Assembly: GCF_001425005.1 (NCBI RefSeq)
Contig: NZ_LMDB01000022.1
Coordinates: forward strand, 1,264 to 65,263
Reading direction: 5' to 3'
Length of the DNA stretch: 64,000 bases
Source of the DNA: Duganella sp. Root336D2
GTDB lineage: Bacteria; Pseudomonadota; Gammaproteobacteria; Burkholderiales; Burkholderiaceae_D
Part shown: piece after piece, positions 25,456-35,032 of the stretch
Layout: each line of letters starts with the position of its first letter
Position numbering within the stretch: the stretch's first letter is position 1
Notes under the pieces: generated by a model
The model's database searches: none
What the model was told of the DNA's origin: nothing
What the model saw: only the letters and a program-made list of their open reading frames with translations
Translations under genes and position numbers: made by a program

Positions 25456-26799
25456 ATGAAGATGATGAAGCAAAGCTTGCTGGCCGCAGCGCTGGCGTGT
25501 ATCGCGGGCAGCACCCTGGCCGGCCTGCCGCAGGCCGATGTGGACCGCCTGGGCAAGGACCTGACGCCGGTCGGCGCGGAAAAAGAGGGCAACAAGGCCG
25601 GCACCATCCCGGCCTGGGGCGGCGGCGTCACCAAGGCGCCGGCCGGCTTCGACAGCAAGAACGGCTACGCCGACCCGCTGCCGAACGAAGCGGCGCAGTA
25701 CAGCATCACGGCCGCCAATATGGACAAGTACAAGGACGTGCTGGCGCCGGGCCAGATGGAAATGCTGAAACGCTACCCGAGCTACAAGATGAATGTCTAC
25801 AAAAGCTACCGCACGGCGGGCTATCCGCAGGGCGTGTACGACACCATCAAGGCCGAAGCCTCCAAGGCGGAGCTGGCCGGCGGCGGCAACGGCGTGACCG
25901 GCATTGCCAGGACCACGGTGCCGTTCCCGATGCCGAAGACCGGCGTGGAAGTGATCTGGAACCACCTGATGCGCTACCGCGGCGGCACCATTGAGCGCTA
26001 CACCGCGGAATTCCCGGTGCAGACCAACGGCGCCTTTACGCCGGTGACGCGTACCGAGAAGGTGGCGTTCGCGCAGGGCATGGCCAATCCGGAGCCGAAC
26101 CGCCTGCTGTACTACATGGCGACCCTGACCGGGCCGTCCTCGGTGGCGGGCGATGCGCTGCTGGTGGTGGACCCGCTGGACCAGGTCAAGGAATCGCGCC
26201 TGGCCTGGACCTACAACCCGGGCCAGCGCCGCGTGCTGCGCGCGCCGAACGTGGCGTACGACTCGCCGGGGCAGGGCGCCGACGGCCTGCGCACCACCGA
26301 CGACTACGACGGCTTCAACGGCGCGCCGGACCGCTACGACTGGAAGCTGGTGGGCAAGAAGGAGATGCTGGTCTCCTATAACAACTACAAGATCACCAAC
26401 AAGTCGATCAAGTATGCCGACATCGTGCGCGCCGGCCACATCAACCAGGACTTCGTGCGCTACGAGCCGCACCGCGTGTGGGTAGTGGAAGCGACCCTGA
26501 AGAAGGACAAGCGCCACATCTACGCCAAGCGCGTGTTCTACGTGGACGAGGATAGCTGGCAGGTGGTGCACACCGATTCGTACGACGGCCGCGGTGAACT
26601 GTGGCGTGTGCACGAAATCGGCGGCATCCAGTACTACGATGCGATGACCCACTACTTCGCCTACGAAGTTTTCTACGACCTGCAGGCACGCCGCTACCTG
26701 CTGTCCGGCATCTCCAACCAGGAGAAGCCGATCAAATTTGGCGTAAAGCTCGATCCGTCGAACTTCACGCCAGATACGCTGCGCCGCTCGTCCAACTGA
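25456..26799 (+). CDS. DUF1329 family periplasmic/outer-membrane-associated protein
   Basis: The 447-residue protein has a signal peptide (MKMMKQSLLAAALACIAGSTLA) and the DUF1329 body: LPQADVDRLGKDLTPVGAEKEGN, IPAWGGGV, TGVEVIWNHLMRYRGG, AWTYNPGQRRVLRAPNVAYD, DRYDWKLVGKKEMLVSYNNYK and FYVDEDSWQVVHTDSYDGRGELWRV. The family has a LolA/LolB-like fold and is the constant partner of DUF1302 barrels; carrying a hydrophobic ligand across the periplasm is the likely job. It follows the DUF1302 gene by 22 bases. Confidence 0.88.
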   Translation: MKMMKQSLLAAALACIAGSTLAGLPQADVDRLGKDLTPVGAEKEGNKAGTIPAWGGGVTKAPAGFDSKNGYADPLPNEAAQYSITAANMDKYKDVLAPGQMEMLKRYPSYKMNVYKSYRTAGYPQGVYDTIKAEASKAELAGGGNGVTGIARTTVPFPMPKTGVEVIWNHLMRYRGGTIERYTAEFPVQTNGAFTPVTRTEKVAFAQGMANPEPNRLLYYMATLTGPSSVAGDALLVVDPLDQVKESRLAWTYNPGQRRVLRAPNVAYDSPGQGADGLRTTDDYDGFNGAPDRYDWKLVGKKEMLVSYNNYKITNKSIKYADIVRAGHINQDFVRYEPHRVWVVEATLKKDKRHIYAKRVFYVDEDSWQVVHTDSYDGRGELWRVHEIGGIQYYDAMTHYFAYEVFYDLQARRYLLSGISNQEKPIKFGVKLDPSNFTPDTLRRSSN

Positions 26800-26882
26800 G
26801 GACGGCGTAGCGGGTTTGGGGGTGTCTCTTCGGGCGCTTGCGTTCTCAGGGAGCGCTGCGCCCATTTTTTCGCAGGTAGAGA

Positions 26883-27965
26883 ATGAATAAAGTCTTGATA
26901 CAGGCCGCTGCCGCGCTCTTGGGCGCACTGGCGGTGATGCCGGCCGTGGCGCGCGACCCGCTGCAAACGCCGGCGCGCATGTCGGCGCGGGCGCCGAAAG
27001 CCATGCTGACGGCAATGGCGCTGGCCGGCCAGCGCACGGTGGCGGTGGGCGAACGGGGCGTCATCCTGCTGCGCGACGGCGGCGCGAATGCGGCGTGGCA
27101 GCAGGCGAGGGTACCGGTGTCGGTCACGCTGACCGACGTGGCGTTTGCCGACGCGTCCAATGGCTGGGCCGTCGGGCACGATGGCGTGATCCTTGCCACC
27201 AATGACGGCGGAGCGAATTGGAGCACACGATTTGATGGCAACAAGGCCAATGCCTTGATGCTGGCCGATGCCAAGGCGGCAGTTGGCAAGGCGCAGGCGG
27301 CCGGGGGCAATACGCTCGCCGACGCCGAGAATGCGCTGGGCGATATCGAAGCGGCGGCCAAGTTCGGTCCGTCGCGCCCGTTATTGGGCGTCTGGTTCCG
27401 CGATGCCAAAACGGGCTACGCGGTGGGCGCATACGGCCAGGCTTTCCGTACCACGGACGGCGGGGCAAACTGGACTTCCATGGGCGCGGGCCTGCCCAAT
27501 CCCGAAGGCCTGCATTACAACGCGATTGCCGGCGGGCCTGGCAATGCGCTGGCCATTGCGGGCGAGGGCGGCTATGTGTACCGCTCGCAGGATGGCGGCG
27601 CCAGCTGGCAGCGCATCGAGACCGGCTACGGCGGCCAGCTGTACGGCGTGATCTTCACCGGCCGCAGCGTGCTCGCTTACGGCTTCGGCGGCCATGTGTT
27701 CCGCAGCGAAGATGGCGGCGCCACCTGGCGCGAAACGCCGGCTGTGACGAAAAAGAGCCTGGTGGGCGGCGCCATGCAGGGCGGCAGCATTGTGCTGGCG
27801 GCGCAGGATGGCGCTTTGCTGCGCAGCGATGACGATGGCGCCAGCTTCCGCGTGCTGCGCCAGGGCGATGCGGTGCCGACGGCCGGCATGCTGGCGCTGG
27901 ACGGCGTCGTGCTGCTGTCGGGCGTGGGCGGCGTGCGTGCCGTGGCCGGGGAGGGCGCAAAATGA
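26883..27965 (+). CDS. YCF48/BNR-repeat periplasmic protein
   Basis: The protein has 360 residues: a signal peptide (MNKVLIQAAAALLGALAVMPAVA) and a beta-propeller with repeated Asp-box segments (SNDGGANWS-type: TNDGGANWSTRF, TTDGGANWTSMG, SQDGGASWQRI, SEDGGATWRE, DDDGASFRV). It belongs with the YCF48-like (photosynthesis system assembly related) family often found with MMPL transporters in non-photosynthetic bacteria. Its last bases overlap the next gene by 4 (ATGA), so it is translationally coupled to the transporter and is probably its periplasmic partner. Confidence 0.85.
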   Translation: MNKVLIQAAAALLGALAVMPAVARDPLQTPARMSARAPKAMLTAMALAGQRTVAVGERGVILLRDGGANAAWQQARVPVSVTLTDVAFADASNGWAVGHDGVILATNDGGANWSTRFDGNKANALMLADAKAAVGKAQAAGGNTLADAENALGDIEAAAKFGPSRPLLGVWFRDAKTGYAVGAYGQAFRTTDGGANWTSMGAGLPNPEGLHYNAIAGGPGNALAIAGEGGYVYRSQDGGASWQRIETGYGGQLYGVIFTGRSVLAYGFGGHVFRSEDGGATWRETPAVTKKSLVGGAMQGGSIVLAAQDGALLRSDDDGASFRVLRQGDAVPTAGMLALDGVVLLSGVGGVRAVAGEGAK

Positions 27966-30322
27966 ACCGCAACGACAAAAAAGCCTGCGCAGTGGCGGAG
28001 CAGGGCCACCAGCGCTTCACCTCAGTCGAGCACTGGCTGGAGCCGCGCCTGTTCCATTACCGTTTCATCATCCTGCTTGTCTTCCTGCTGGCATCAGTGC
28101 TGTTTGCCTGGCAGGCGGCGTTGCTGAAGCCGGACGCCAGTTTCCAGAAGATGGTGCCGGCCACGCACCCTTTCATCGCCAACTACCTGAAGTACGAAAA
28201 TGAGTTGCGCCCGCTGGGCAACAACATCCGTATCGCGGTGGAGGCAAAGAACGGTGATATCTATTCCAGGGAATACCTGGACACGTTGAAGGCTGTGACG
28301 GACGAAGTGTTCTACATTCCCGGCGTGGACCGCGGCAACCTGAAGTCGCTGTGGACGCCGAACGTGCAGTGGATGGAGGTCACCGAGACGGGCATGAACA
28401 GCGGCCAGATCATCCCGCAGGGCTTCGACGGTTCTCCGGCCATGCTGGACGAGGTGCGCGCCAATGTGGCGCGCTCGGGGCGCATCGGCAGCCTGGTGGC
28501 GGCGGACCAGAAGTCCACCATCGTGCAGGTGCCGCTGCTGGAGATCGATCCGGACAAGGGCACCAAGCTCGATTACGGCCTGTTCTCCGAACGGCTGGAA
28601 AAACTGGTGCGCGACAAGTATGAAGCGCAGGGCGTGAAGATCCACATCGTCGGCTTTGCCAAGGTGGTGGGCGACCTGATTCACGGCGCCAAGGCGATCG
28701 GCATATTCTTTGCGATCACCTTTGCCATGACGGTGGCGCTGCTGCTGTGGTATTCGCGCTGCTGGAAGTCGACCCTGGTGACGGTATTCTGCTGTTCGCT
28801 GGCGGTGATCTGGCAGTTAGGCATCGTGCGCTTATTGGGTTTCGGGCTGGATCCGTATTCGATCCTGGTGCCGTTCCTGACCTTTGCCATCGGCGTGTCG
28901 CATGCGGTGCAGAACATCAATACCATGGCGGCCGAGCGGCTGTCGGGCAAGACGGACGTGGAGGCCGCCAAGCAAACTTTCCGCCAGCTGTTCATTCCGG
29001 GCACCATCGCGCTGCTGTGCGATGCGGTGGGCTTCTCGACCCTGCTGGTGATCGAAATCGGCGTGATCCGCGAGCTGGCGATTTCGGCCTCGGTCGGCGT
29101 GGCGGTGATCGTCTTGACCAAGATGTTCCTGCTGCCGGTGCTGATGTCCTATGTCGGCGTGACGCCCGCCTGCCTGCGCAACCAGGAGCGCAAGGCGCAG
29201 CGCAAGCACAGCTTCATGCGCACGCTGTCGCGTATTGCGGAGCCGAAGTTTGCCAAGTGGGCGTTGCTGGGCGCGCTGGCGGTGTTCGTCACCGCCTTTG
29301 CGCTGAGCCGCGACCTGAAGATCGGCGACCTCGATCCCGGCGCGCCGGAGCTGCGGGCGGATTCGCGCTACAACCGGGACAACGCTTACATCACCGGCCA
29401 TTACTCGACCAGTTCGGACGTGTTCGTGGTGATGGTGAAGACGCCGGCCGGCGAGTGCGGGGCGTATCCGACGGCGGAAGTGGTGGACCGCTTCCAGTGG
29501 GAGATGGAGAACGTGCCGGGGGTGGAGTCGACTACTTCGCTGTTCACGGTGCAGAAGCGGATCATCTCCAACGTGAATGGCGGCAGCCTGAAATGGCAGG
29601 CGCTGTCGCGCAACCGTTTCGTGTCCAATTCGGCGCAGCGCATGATTCCGTCCGAGTTGTACAGCAACGATTGCTCGATGCTGCCGGTGCTGGTGTTCCT
29701 GGCCGACCACAAGGCCGATACGCTGACGCGGGTGGTGCAGGCGGCGCAGGCGTTCGCCAGGGAGAACAATTCGCCGCAGGCGGAGTTCATCCTGGCGGCC
29801 GGCAATTCGGGCATCGAGGCGGCCACCAATATCGTGATCAAGCAGGCCGAGATCACCATGCTGGTGCTGGTGTATGCGATTGTGGCGCTGCTGGTGTGGT
29901 GGGAATTCCGTTCGCTGCGGGTGACCATCTGCATCATGGTGCCGCTGTATATCACGTCGGCGCTGTGCGAGGCCATCATGGCGCGCCTGGGGCTGGGGGT
30001 GAAGGTGGCGACCTTGCCGGTGATTGCGCTGGGGATCGGGATTGGCGTCGACTACGGCATCTACATCTACAACCGGCTGCAGTGCTTCCTGGACCGCGGA
30101 ATGGAGCTGAAGGAGGCTTACTTCGAGACGCTCATGACCACTGGCGTGGCGGTGGCGCTGACCGGCGTGACACTGGCGCTGGGGGTGCTGACCTGGGCCT
30201 GGTCGGACATCAAGTTCCAGGCCGATATGGGCCTGCTGCTGATGTTTATGTTCCTGTGGAATATGGTGGGGGCGATTGTGATGATCCCGGCGCTGGCGTC
30301 GCTGCTGCTGCCGAAGCGTTAA
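27962..30322 (+). CDS. RND superfamily MMPL-type transporter
   Basis: This 786-residue transporter has about 12 membrane segments and two large periplasmic loops, in the arrangement of the MMPL/hydrophobe exporter branch of the RND superfamily. One membrane segment opens the protein (FHYRFIILLVFLLASVLFAW), five follow the first loop including the sterol-sensing-like IGIFFAITFAMTVALLLWY, and the second half has VIALGIGIGVDYGIYIYNRL with the characteristic GxxxDY motif for proton coupling. With the DUF1302, DUF1329 and YCF48-like partners it forms an envelope-spanning system for a hydrophobic compound. Confidence 0.88.
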   Translation: MNRNDKKACAVAEQGHQRFTSVEHWLEPRLFHYRFIILLVFLLASVLFAWQAALLKPDASFQKMVPATHPFIANYLKYENELRPLGNNIRIAVEAKNGDIYSREYLDTLKAVTDEVFYIPGVDRGNLKSLWTPNVQWMEVTETGMNSGQIIPQGFDGSPAMLDEVRANVARSGRIGSLVAADQKSTIVQVPLLEIDPDKGTKLDYGLFSERLEKLVRDKYEAQGVKIHIVGFAKVVGDLIHGAKAIGIFFAITFAMTVALLLWYSRCWKSTLVTVFCCSLAVIWQLGIVRLLGFGLDPYSILVPFLTFAIGVSHAVQNINTMAAERLSGKTDVEAAKQTFRQLFIPGTIALLCDAVGFSTLLVIEIGVIRELAISASVGVAVIVLTKMFLLPVLMSYVGVTPACLRNQERKAQRKHSFMRTLSRIAEPKFAKWALLGALAVFVTAFALSRDLKIGDLDPGAPELRADSRYNRDNAYITGHYSTSSDVFVVMVKTPAGECGAYPTAEVVDRFQWEMENVPGVESTTSLFTVQKRIISNVNGGSLKWQALSRNRFVSNSAQRMIPSELYSNDCSMLPVLVFLADHKADTLTRVVQAAQAFARENNSPQAEFILAAGNSGIEAATNIVIKQAEITMLVLVYAIVALLVWWEFRSLRVTICIMVPLYITSALCEAIMARLGLGVKVATLPVIALGIGIGVDYGIYIYNRLQCFLDRGMELKEAYFETLMTTGVAVALTGVTLALGVLTWAWSDIKFQADMGLLLMFMFLWNMVGAIVMIPALASLLLPKR

Positions 30323-30374
30323 AACCGGTAGGCCGGGGTCTGACCCAAGGGTCAGACCCTGGTTTACCGGTTTT
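30321..30374. terminator. Nested palindrome, bidirectional terminator
   Basis: Outer arms AAAACCGGTA (30321-30330) and TACCGGTTTT (30365-30374) are exact complements. Inside them GGGTCTGACCC (30336-30346) and GGGTCAGACCC (30349-30359) are also exact complements. The element lies exactly between, and overlaps, the stop codons of two converging genes. T-rich tracts on both sides suit termination of both transcripts. Confidence 0.65.
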
Positions 30375-30822
30375 ACTCCTGGCGTTCCCAGGTCTGCGAG
30401 CGGCCCAGCATCGGGAAGCCAACGTAACCGCGCACTTTCAGCTTCTTGCCGCCGTCGGCGATTTCCAGCTTGCTCCTGTACACCTTGCCGTTATTCGGGT
30501 CGAGAATCTCGCCGCCGGTGTATTCGCTGCCGTCCTTCTTCAGCCCGGATACGATCACCATGCCGACAATCGGCTTGTCCTTGCGCGCGTCGGTGCACTT
30601 GTCGCACACCGGGTTCTGTTCCTCGGCCGGGCCGCGGAACAGCTTTTCAATCTTGCCCTGCAGGGCGCCGTTTTCCTCGGTGATGCGGATCAGGGCCTTT
30701 GGCTTGCCGCTGACGTCATCGATGTTTTTCCACAGGCCGATGGGGGTAGGATCTTGGGCAAATGCCGGAGCGGCAGCCAGCAAGGCTGCCACAGCCAGCG
30801 CCGCTGTGCGGGTTAGGCGCAT
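30373..30822 (-). CDS. DUF2147 domain-containing secreted protein
   Basis: The protein has 149 residues, with a signal peptide (MRLTRTAALAVAALLAAAPAFA) followed by the DUF2147 body: IGLWKNIDDVSGKPKALIRITEENGALQGKI, a CDKC pair, IVGMVIVSGLK, GGEILDPNNGKVYRSKLEI and LKVRGYVGFPMLGRSQTWER. The fold is lipocalin-like, periplasmic, and of unknown role. The gene converges on the MMPL transporter gene. Confidence 0.85.
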   Translation of the reverse strand: MRLTRTAALAVAALLAAAPAFAQDPTPIGLWKNIDDVSGKPKALIRITEENGALQGKIEKLFRGPAEEQNPVCDKCTDARKDKPIVGMVIVSGLKKDGSEYTGGEILDPNNGKVYRSKLEIADGGKKLKVRGYVGFPMLGRSQTWERQE

Positions 30823-30925
30823 GGGGGTGTCTCTTTTTTAGATTTGGGGAAAATCAGTTTAGCAAAGGACCCGGCGGGACACCGTACGGTCATGCTATTT
30901 TTTTTGGAGGGAAGCCTCTAGAAAT

Positions 30926-30951
30926 GAAAAAGGCGCACCTGAGTGCGCCTT
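30926..30951 (-). terminator. Rho-independent terminator of valS
   Basis: On the - strand, AAGGCGCAC, a 4-base loop and GTGCGCCTT are followed by a T-run (A-run 30927-30931 on the + strand). It lies about 35 bases after the valS stop. Confidence 0.8.
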
Positions 30952-30983
30952 AAATGTCCGATTGCCAGACCTGACCCCGACTT

Positions 30984-33779
30984 TTATGCTGGGAGTTTTG
31001 CCAGTTGTTCCTGCATCTTGGCCAGGGTGGCGCTGAAGGTGGCGACGCGTTCCTGTTCCTGTGCCACCACGGCTGCCGGGGCGCGGGCGACGAAGCTTTC
31101 CGAGGACAGCTTGCCGTTGGCCTTGGCGATTTCGCCTTCCAGGCGGGCGATCTCTTTCGACAGGCGCTCGCGTTCTGCTTTCACGTCGATTTCGACTTTC
31201 AGCATCAGCTTGGTGGTGCCGACCACGGAGACGGCGGCCGGCGATTCCGGCAGCGCGTCGACGATCTGCACTTCCGACAGCTTGCCCAGCATCTGGATGT
31301 ACGGGGCGAAGGCGGCCATCTTGGCTTGGTCGGCGCCGGATGCTTCGACGATCAGCGGCACGCGCACCGACGGCGACAGCTTCATTTCGCCGCGCAGGTT
31401 GCGGGCGGCGTCGGTCATGCCTTTCAGCTCGCCCATCCAGGCTTCGGCTTCGGCGCTGATCGCCGCTTCGTTCGGCAGCGGGTAAGGCTGGGTCATGATC
31501 GACATGCCTTCGCCGCCTTTGCCGGCCAGCGGGGCGACGGTCTGCCACAGCTGCTCGGTGACGAACGGGATGATCGGGTGCGCCAGGCGCAGGATCACTT
31601 CCAGTACGCGCAGCAGGGTGTGGCGGGTGGCTTGCTGCTGGCCCGGCGTGCCTTGCTGGACCTGGACTTTCGCCAGTTCCAGGTACCAGTCGCAGTACTC
31701 GTACCAGACAAACTGGTAAATGGTGGAGGCGATGTTGTCGAAGCGGTAGTCGGCGAAGCCTTTGTGCACTTCCTGTTCGGCGCGGTTGAGGGCGGAGATG
31801 ATCCACTTGTCGGCGGCCGACAGGTCGGCTTCGTTGGCGGAGCAGTCGTGGCCTTCGGTGTTCATCAGCACGAAGCGGGTGGCGTTCCACAGCTTGTTGC
31901 CGAAGTTGCGGTAGCCTTCGCAGCGGCCGAGGTCGAAGTTGATGTTGCGGCCCAGCGAGGCGTAGGAGGCCATGGTGAAGCGCACGGCGTCGGTGCCGTA
32001 GGCTGGAATGCCGTCCGGGAATTCCTTGCGGGTGGCTTTTTCGATCTTGGCCGCGTCTTTCGGGTTCATCAGGCCGGTGGTGCGCTTGGCTACCAGGTCT
32101 TCCAGTGCGATGCCGTCGATCAGGTCGATCGGGTCCAGGGTGTTGCCCTTGGACTTGGACATCTTCTGGCCTTGCGAGTCGCGTACCAGGCCGTGCACGT
32201 ACACGGTTTCGAACGGCACCTTGTTGGTGAAGTGGCTGGTCATGATGACCATGCGTGCAACCCAGAAGAAGATGATGTCGAAGCCGGTCACCAGCACGGA
32301 GCTTGGCAGGAAGGCCTGCAGTTCAGGCGTTTCGTTCGGCCAGCCGAGGGTGGAGAACGGCACCAGGGCGGACGAGAACCAGGTGTCCAGCACGTCGTTG
32401 TCGCGGGTCAGGGCGCCGGTGATGCCTTTGGCGGCGGCTTGCGCTTTGGCGTCTTCTTCGCTGCGGGCGACGTAGATGTTGCCTTGCTCGTCGTACCAGG
32501 CCGGGATCTGGTGGCCCCACCACAGCTGGCGCGAGATGCACCAGTCCTGGATGTTGTTCAGCCACTGGTTGTAGGTGGTGCTCCAGTTTTCTGGGACGAA
32601 TTTGATCTCGCCGCTGGAGACTTTTTCCAGCGCCACTTCGGTGATCGATTTGCCCGGGTTGAAGGTGCCTTCAGGCGCCGGTTTGCTCATGGCGACGAAC
32701 CATTGGTCGGTCAGCATCGGTTCGATCACGACGCCGGTGCGGTCGCCGCGCGGCACCATCAGCTTGTGCGGCTTGACTTCGACCAGGAAGCCTTGCGCGT
32801 CCAGGTCGGCGACGATCTGCTTGCGCGCGGCGAAACGGTCCAGGCCCTGGTAGGCTGCTGGCGCGTTTTCATTGACCTTGGCGTCCAGCGTCAGGATCGA
32901 CGGCATGTCCAGGTTGTGGCGCTGGCCTACGGCGTAGTCGTTGAAGTCGTGCGCAGGAGTGATCTTCACGCAGCCGGTGCCGAATTCCTTGTCGACGTAT
33001 TCGTCGGCGATCACCGGGATTTCGCGGCCAACCAGCGGCAGCTTGAGCATCTTGCCCACCAGCGCGGTGTAGCGCTCGTCGGTCGGGTCCACCGCCACGG
33101 CGACGTCGCCCAGCATGGTTTCAGGACGGGTGGTGGCGACCACCAGGTGGCCACTGCCGTCGGCCAGCGGGTACTTGATGTGCCACATCGAGCCGTCTTC
33201 TTCTTCCGATGCCACTTCCAGGTCGGAGACGGCGGTGCCCAGCACCGGGTCCCAGTTGACCAGGCGCTTGCCGCGGTAGATCAGGCCTTGTTCGAACAGG
33301 CGCACGAACACTTCGGAGACCACTTTGGAGCGCTCGGCGTCCATGGTGAAGTATTCGCGCTTCCAGTCGGGGGAGGTGCCCATGCGGCGCATCTGGCCGG
33401 TGATGGTGGAGCCGGACTTTTCCTTCCACTCCCAGACTTTTTCGACGAATTTTTCGCGGCCCAGGTCATGGCGCGACACCTTCTGCGCGTCCAGCTGGCG
33501 CTCCACCACGATCTGGGTGGCGATGCCGGCGTGGTCGGTGCCCGGGATCCAGGCGGTGTTGTGGCCCAGCATGCGGTGGTAGCGGGTCAGGCCGTCCATG
33601 ATGGTCTGGTTGAAGGCGTGGCCCATGTGCAGCGTGCCAGTGACGTTCGGCGGCGGCAGCTGGATGCTGAAAGACGGCTTGGAGAGGTCGAGGGAGGCGG
33701 CGTAGTAACCGCGCTTTTCCCACTCGCTGCGCCAGAACTGTTCAATGTCGGCAGGCTCGAAAGACTTGGCTAATTCCAT
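30984..33779 (-). CDS. valS: Valine--tRNA ligase
   Basis: ValS (931 residues) charges tRNA-Val with valine and edits mischarged threonine. The class I signatures are present: [12 protein letters not shown] (HIGH-type) near residue 45 and QKMSKSKGN near 535, with the editing domain between ([15 protein letters not shown]). The C-terminal coiled-coil arm ([29 protein letters not shown]) is typical of ValS. The start at 33779 ([17 protein letters not shown]) matches the usual N-terminus; an upstream in-frame extension is rejected. It is divergent from a TetR gene 55 bp away and has its own terminator. Confidence 0.97.
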   Translation of the reverse strand: MELAKSFEPADIEQFWRSEWEKRGYYAASLDLSKPSFSIQLPPPNVTGTLHMGHAFNQTIMDGLTRYHRMLGHNTAWIPGTDHAGIATQIVVERQLDAQKVSRHDLGREKFVEKVWEWKEKSGSTITGQMRRMGTSPDWKREYFTMDAERSKVVSEVFVRLFEQGLIYRGKRLVNWDPVLGTAVSDLEVASEEEDGSMWHIKYPLADGSGHLVVATTRPETMLGDVAVAVDPTDERYTALVGKMLKLPLVGREIPVIADEYVDKEFGTGCVKITPAHDFNDYAVGQRHNLDMPSILTLDAKVNENAPAAYQGLDRFAARKQIVADLDAQGFLVEVKPHKLMVPRGDRTGVVIEPMLTDQWFVAMSKPAPEGTFNPGKSITEVALEKVSSGEIKFVPENWSTTYNQWLNNIQDWCISRQLWWGHQIPAWYDEQGNIYVARSEEDAKAQAAAKGITGALTRDNDVLDTWFSSALVPFSTLGWPNETPELQAFLPSSVLVTGFDIIFFWVARMVIMTSHFTNKVPFETVYVHGLVRDSQGQKMSKSKGNTLDPIDLIDGIALEDLVAKRTTGLMNPKDAAKIEKATRKEFPDGIPAYGTDAVRFTMASYASLGRNINFDLGRCEGYRNFGNKLWNATRFVLMNTEGHDCSANEADLSAADKWIISALNRAEQEVHKGFADYRFDNIASTIYQFVWYEYCDWYLELAKVQVQQGTPGQQQATRHTLLRVLEVILRLAHPIIPFVTEQLWQTVAPLAGKGGEGMSIMTQPYPLPNEAAISAEAEAWMGELKGMTDAARNLRGEMKLSPSVRVPLIVEASGADQAKMAAFAPYIQMLGKLSEVQIVDALPESPAAVSVVGTTKLMLKVEIDVKAERERLSKEIARLEGEIAKANGKLSSESFVARAPAAVVAQEQERVATFSATLAKMQEQLAKLPA

Positions 33780-33834
33780 GATTTGGGCTGTAAATTTGGC
33801 GAAAACTTTCATTATAAGGTAGATTGCCGGGACC

Positions 33835-34446
33835 ATGGACGCCAGCAATTCCCCCCCGCCCCGCAAGCGCGGCCGCCCTGCGCAGGCCGCTTCCGACAGC
33901 CTCAAAACGCTGCTTATTGCCGTTTCGGCAAGGCTGTTCCGCGAACAGGGCTTTGATAACACCACCGTGCGCGATATTGCGGCCGCTGCGGGCGTGCAGG
34001 CGGGGTCGTGGTTCTATCACTTCAAGTCCAAGCAGGACATCTTGCAGGCGGTGATCGAGGAGGGCATGCAGCAGGCCCTGGCCCGCATCGAGGAGGTGGC
34101 CTCGCTTGGTCTGCCGCCGAGCGAGGCGTTGCGGCGCCTGGTGCATACCCATCTCGAAACCTTGCTGTCGCCGGGGCAGGATTTTGTCTACGTCATGCTC
34201 TACGAGTGGCGCGCACTGTCGCCAGAGGGGCAATTGCGCATTGTCGCGGCCAAGGACCGCTATGAGGCCTTGTGGGATGCGGTGCTGCGCGAGCTGCAGG
34301 CTTCCGGCGAGTGGCCGGCGCCGGGCAAACTCGATCGGCTGTGGCTGTTCGGGGCGCTGAACTGGTCGGCGCAATGGTACCGGCGCGACGCCGGCGTCAG
34401 CATCGATGAATTGGCCGAGTCCGCCATTCGTTTCCTGCTTCGGTAG
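33835..34446 (+). CDS. TetR/AcrR family transcriptional regulator
   Basis: The 203-residue protein has a basic N-terminal arm ([11 protein letters not shown]) and a TetR helix-turn-helix ([30 protein letters not shown], with KSKQDIL after it). The helical ligand domain that follows is of the kind found in regulators of acyl-CoA or lipid metabolism (KstR2-like). It is divergent from valS. Its target is not evident: it stands alone, 110 bp before an unusual small gene, and the atu operon 11 kb downstream lacks an adjacent regulator, so it could be AtuR-like (speculative). Confidence 0.85.
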   Translation: MDASNSPPPRKRGRPAQAASDSLKTLLIAVSARLFREQGFDNTTVRDIAAAAGVQAGSWFYHFKSKQDILQAVIEEGMQQALARIEEVASLGLPPSEALRRLVHTHLETLLSPGQDFVYVMLYEWRALSPEGQLRIVAAKDRYEALWDAVLRELQASGEWPAPGKLDRLWLFGALNWSAQWYRRDAGVSIDELAESAIRFLLR

Positions 34447-34471
34447 CTCCTCGCGGGTGCTTCTGTGGTAA

Positions 34472-34558
34472 GTGCTGAAATGGCGTTACAAGGTGCTGAA
34501 ATTTGAACTTCTCCCGAATTTCTCCCTCTAAGGGATTTTCACTTCGGGAGATTTCAGC
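34472..34558 (+). promoter_or_regulatory. Iteron-like control region of the first RHH-RAMA-like gene
   Basis: GTGCTGAAAT occurs at 34472-34481 and 34493-34502, exactly 21 bp apart. TTGAAC (34503-34508) and CTCTAA (34526-34531), 17 bp apart, look like a weak -35/-10 pair. CTCCCGAA (34511-34518) and TTCGGGAG (34543-34550) form a hairpin with an inner TCCCT/AGGGA stem, and its right arm contains the GGGAG ribosome binding site. ATTTCAGC abuts the ATG. The same boxes occur at the same distances before the paralog at 45498. Confidence 0.6.
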
Positions 34559-35032
34559 ATGAACCAAACCGTGAGCGTACCAATCACATTGCCGACGTTG
34601 CGCGCCTTACTCGACTTTCAGGCTGGGCACGCCAGCAAAGAGAGCTTTTCGGACCTTGTGGATCGTATCTTTCGCGAGTGGTTGGCGCGCCAGCGCGGTC
34701 CGCAAGGCTATCTCTGGAAAACGGTAATGCTGCCGGAAGGCAGCCGCCTACGGATTTCCAGCCTACATCGTGCTCATTTCGCGGCCATTGTTGGCAGCGA
34801 ACTCATTTATGAAGGTGTGAGCATGTCGCCAAATCAGTTTGCCACGGCGAGCCTGGGTACCGTTCGCAATGCATGGGAGGCGATTCAAGTCCAGTTGCCG
34901 GGCGAACTGAACTGGACGCCAGCAACCAGATTGCGCTATTCCGCCGAGGCTGAAGCTCGCCGGAAAGCATACCGTGAGGCGCAACGAACGAGAGAAGAGG
35001 CGATGTGCACATCTCGTCGTGAGAAGTGCTGA
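34559..35032 (+). CDS. Putative RHH-RAMA-like DNA-binding protein (paralog 1)
   Basis: The protein has 157 residues in two parts. Residues 1-48 (SVPITLPTLRALLDF, then SFSDLVDRIFREWLARQR) have the strand-helix-helix pattern of ribbon-helix-helix DNA-binding domains. Residues about 52-135 (MLPEGSRLRISSLHRAHFAAIVGSELIYEG, SPNQFATASLGTVRNAWEAIQVQLPGE) resemble the RAMA domain linked to restriction-modification enzymes and proposed to read modified DNA. The basic tail is rich in Arg/Glu. It shares ELIYEG, SPNQF, NAW, VQLPG and WTPATR with the gene at 45498. Its stop codon lies inside another GTGCTGAAAT copy. The domain assignment is mine and unverified. Confidence 0.65.
   Translation: MNQTVSVPITLPTLRALLDFQAGHASKESFSDLVDRIFREWLARQRGPQGYLWKTVMLPEGSRLRISSLHRAHFAAIVGSELIYEGVSMSPNQFATASLGTVRNAWEAIQVQLPGELNWTPATRLRYSAEAEARRKAYREAQRTREEAMCTSRREKC

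Noticed and set aside
23490..25658. 722-codon open frame on the - strand opposite the DUF1302 gene
   Set aside because: It spans two + strand genes antisense and has no start context or domain.
28747..30816. 689-codon + strand frame overlapping the MMPL gene and running into the DUF2147 gene
   Set aside because: It is out of phase with the MMPL transporter, Gly/Ala/Arg-rich and without membrane segments.
31005..33773. 922-codon open frame on the + strand opposite valS
   Set aside because: It lies wholly antisense to a clear ValS gene and is His/Val/Asp/Gly-rich low-complexity sequence typical of GC-rich antisense frames. It shows no domain.
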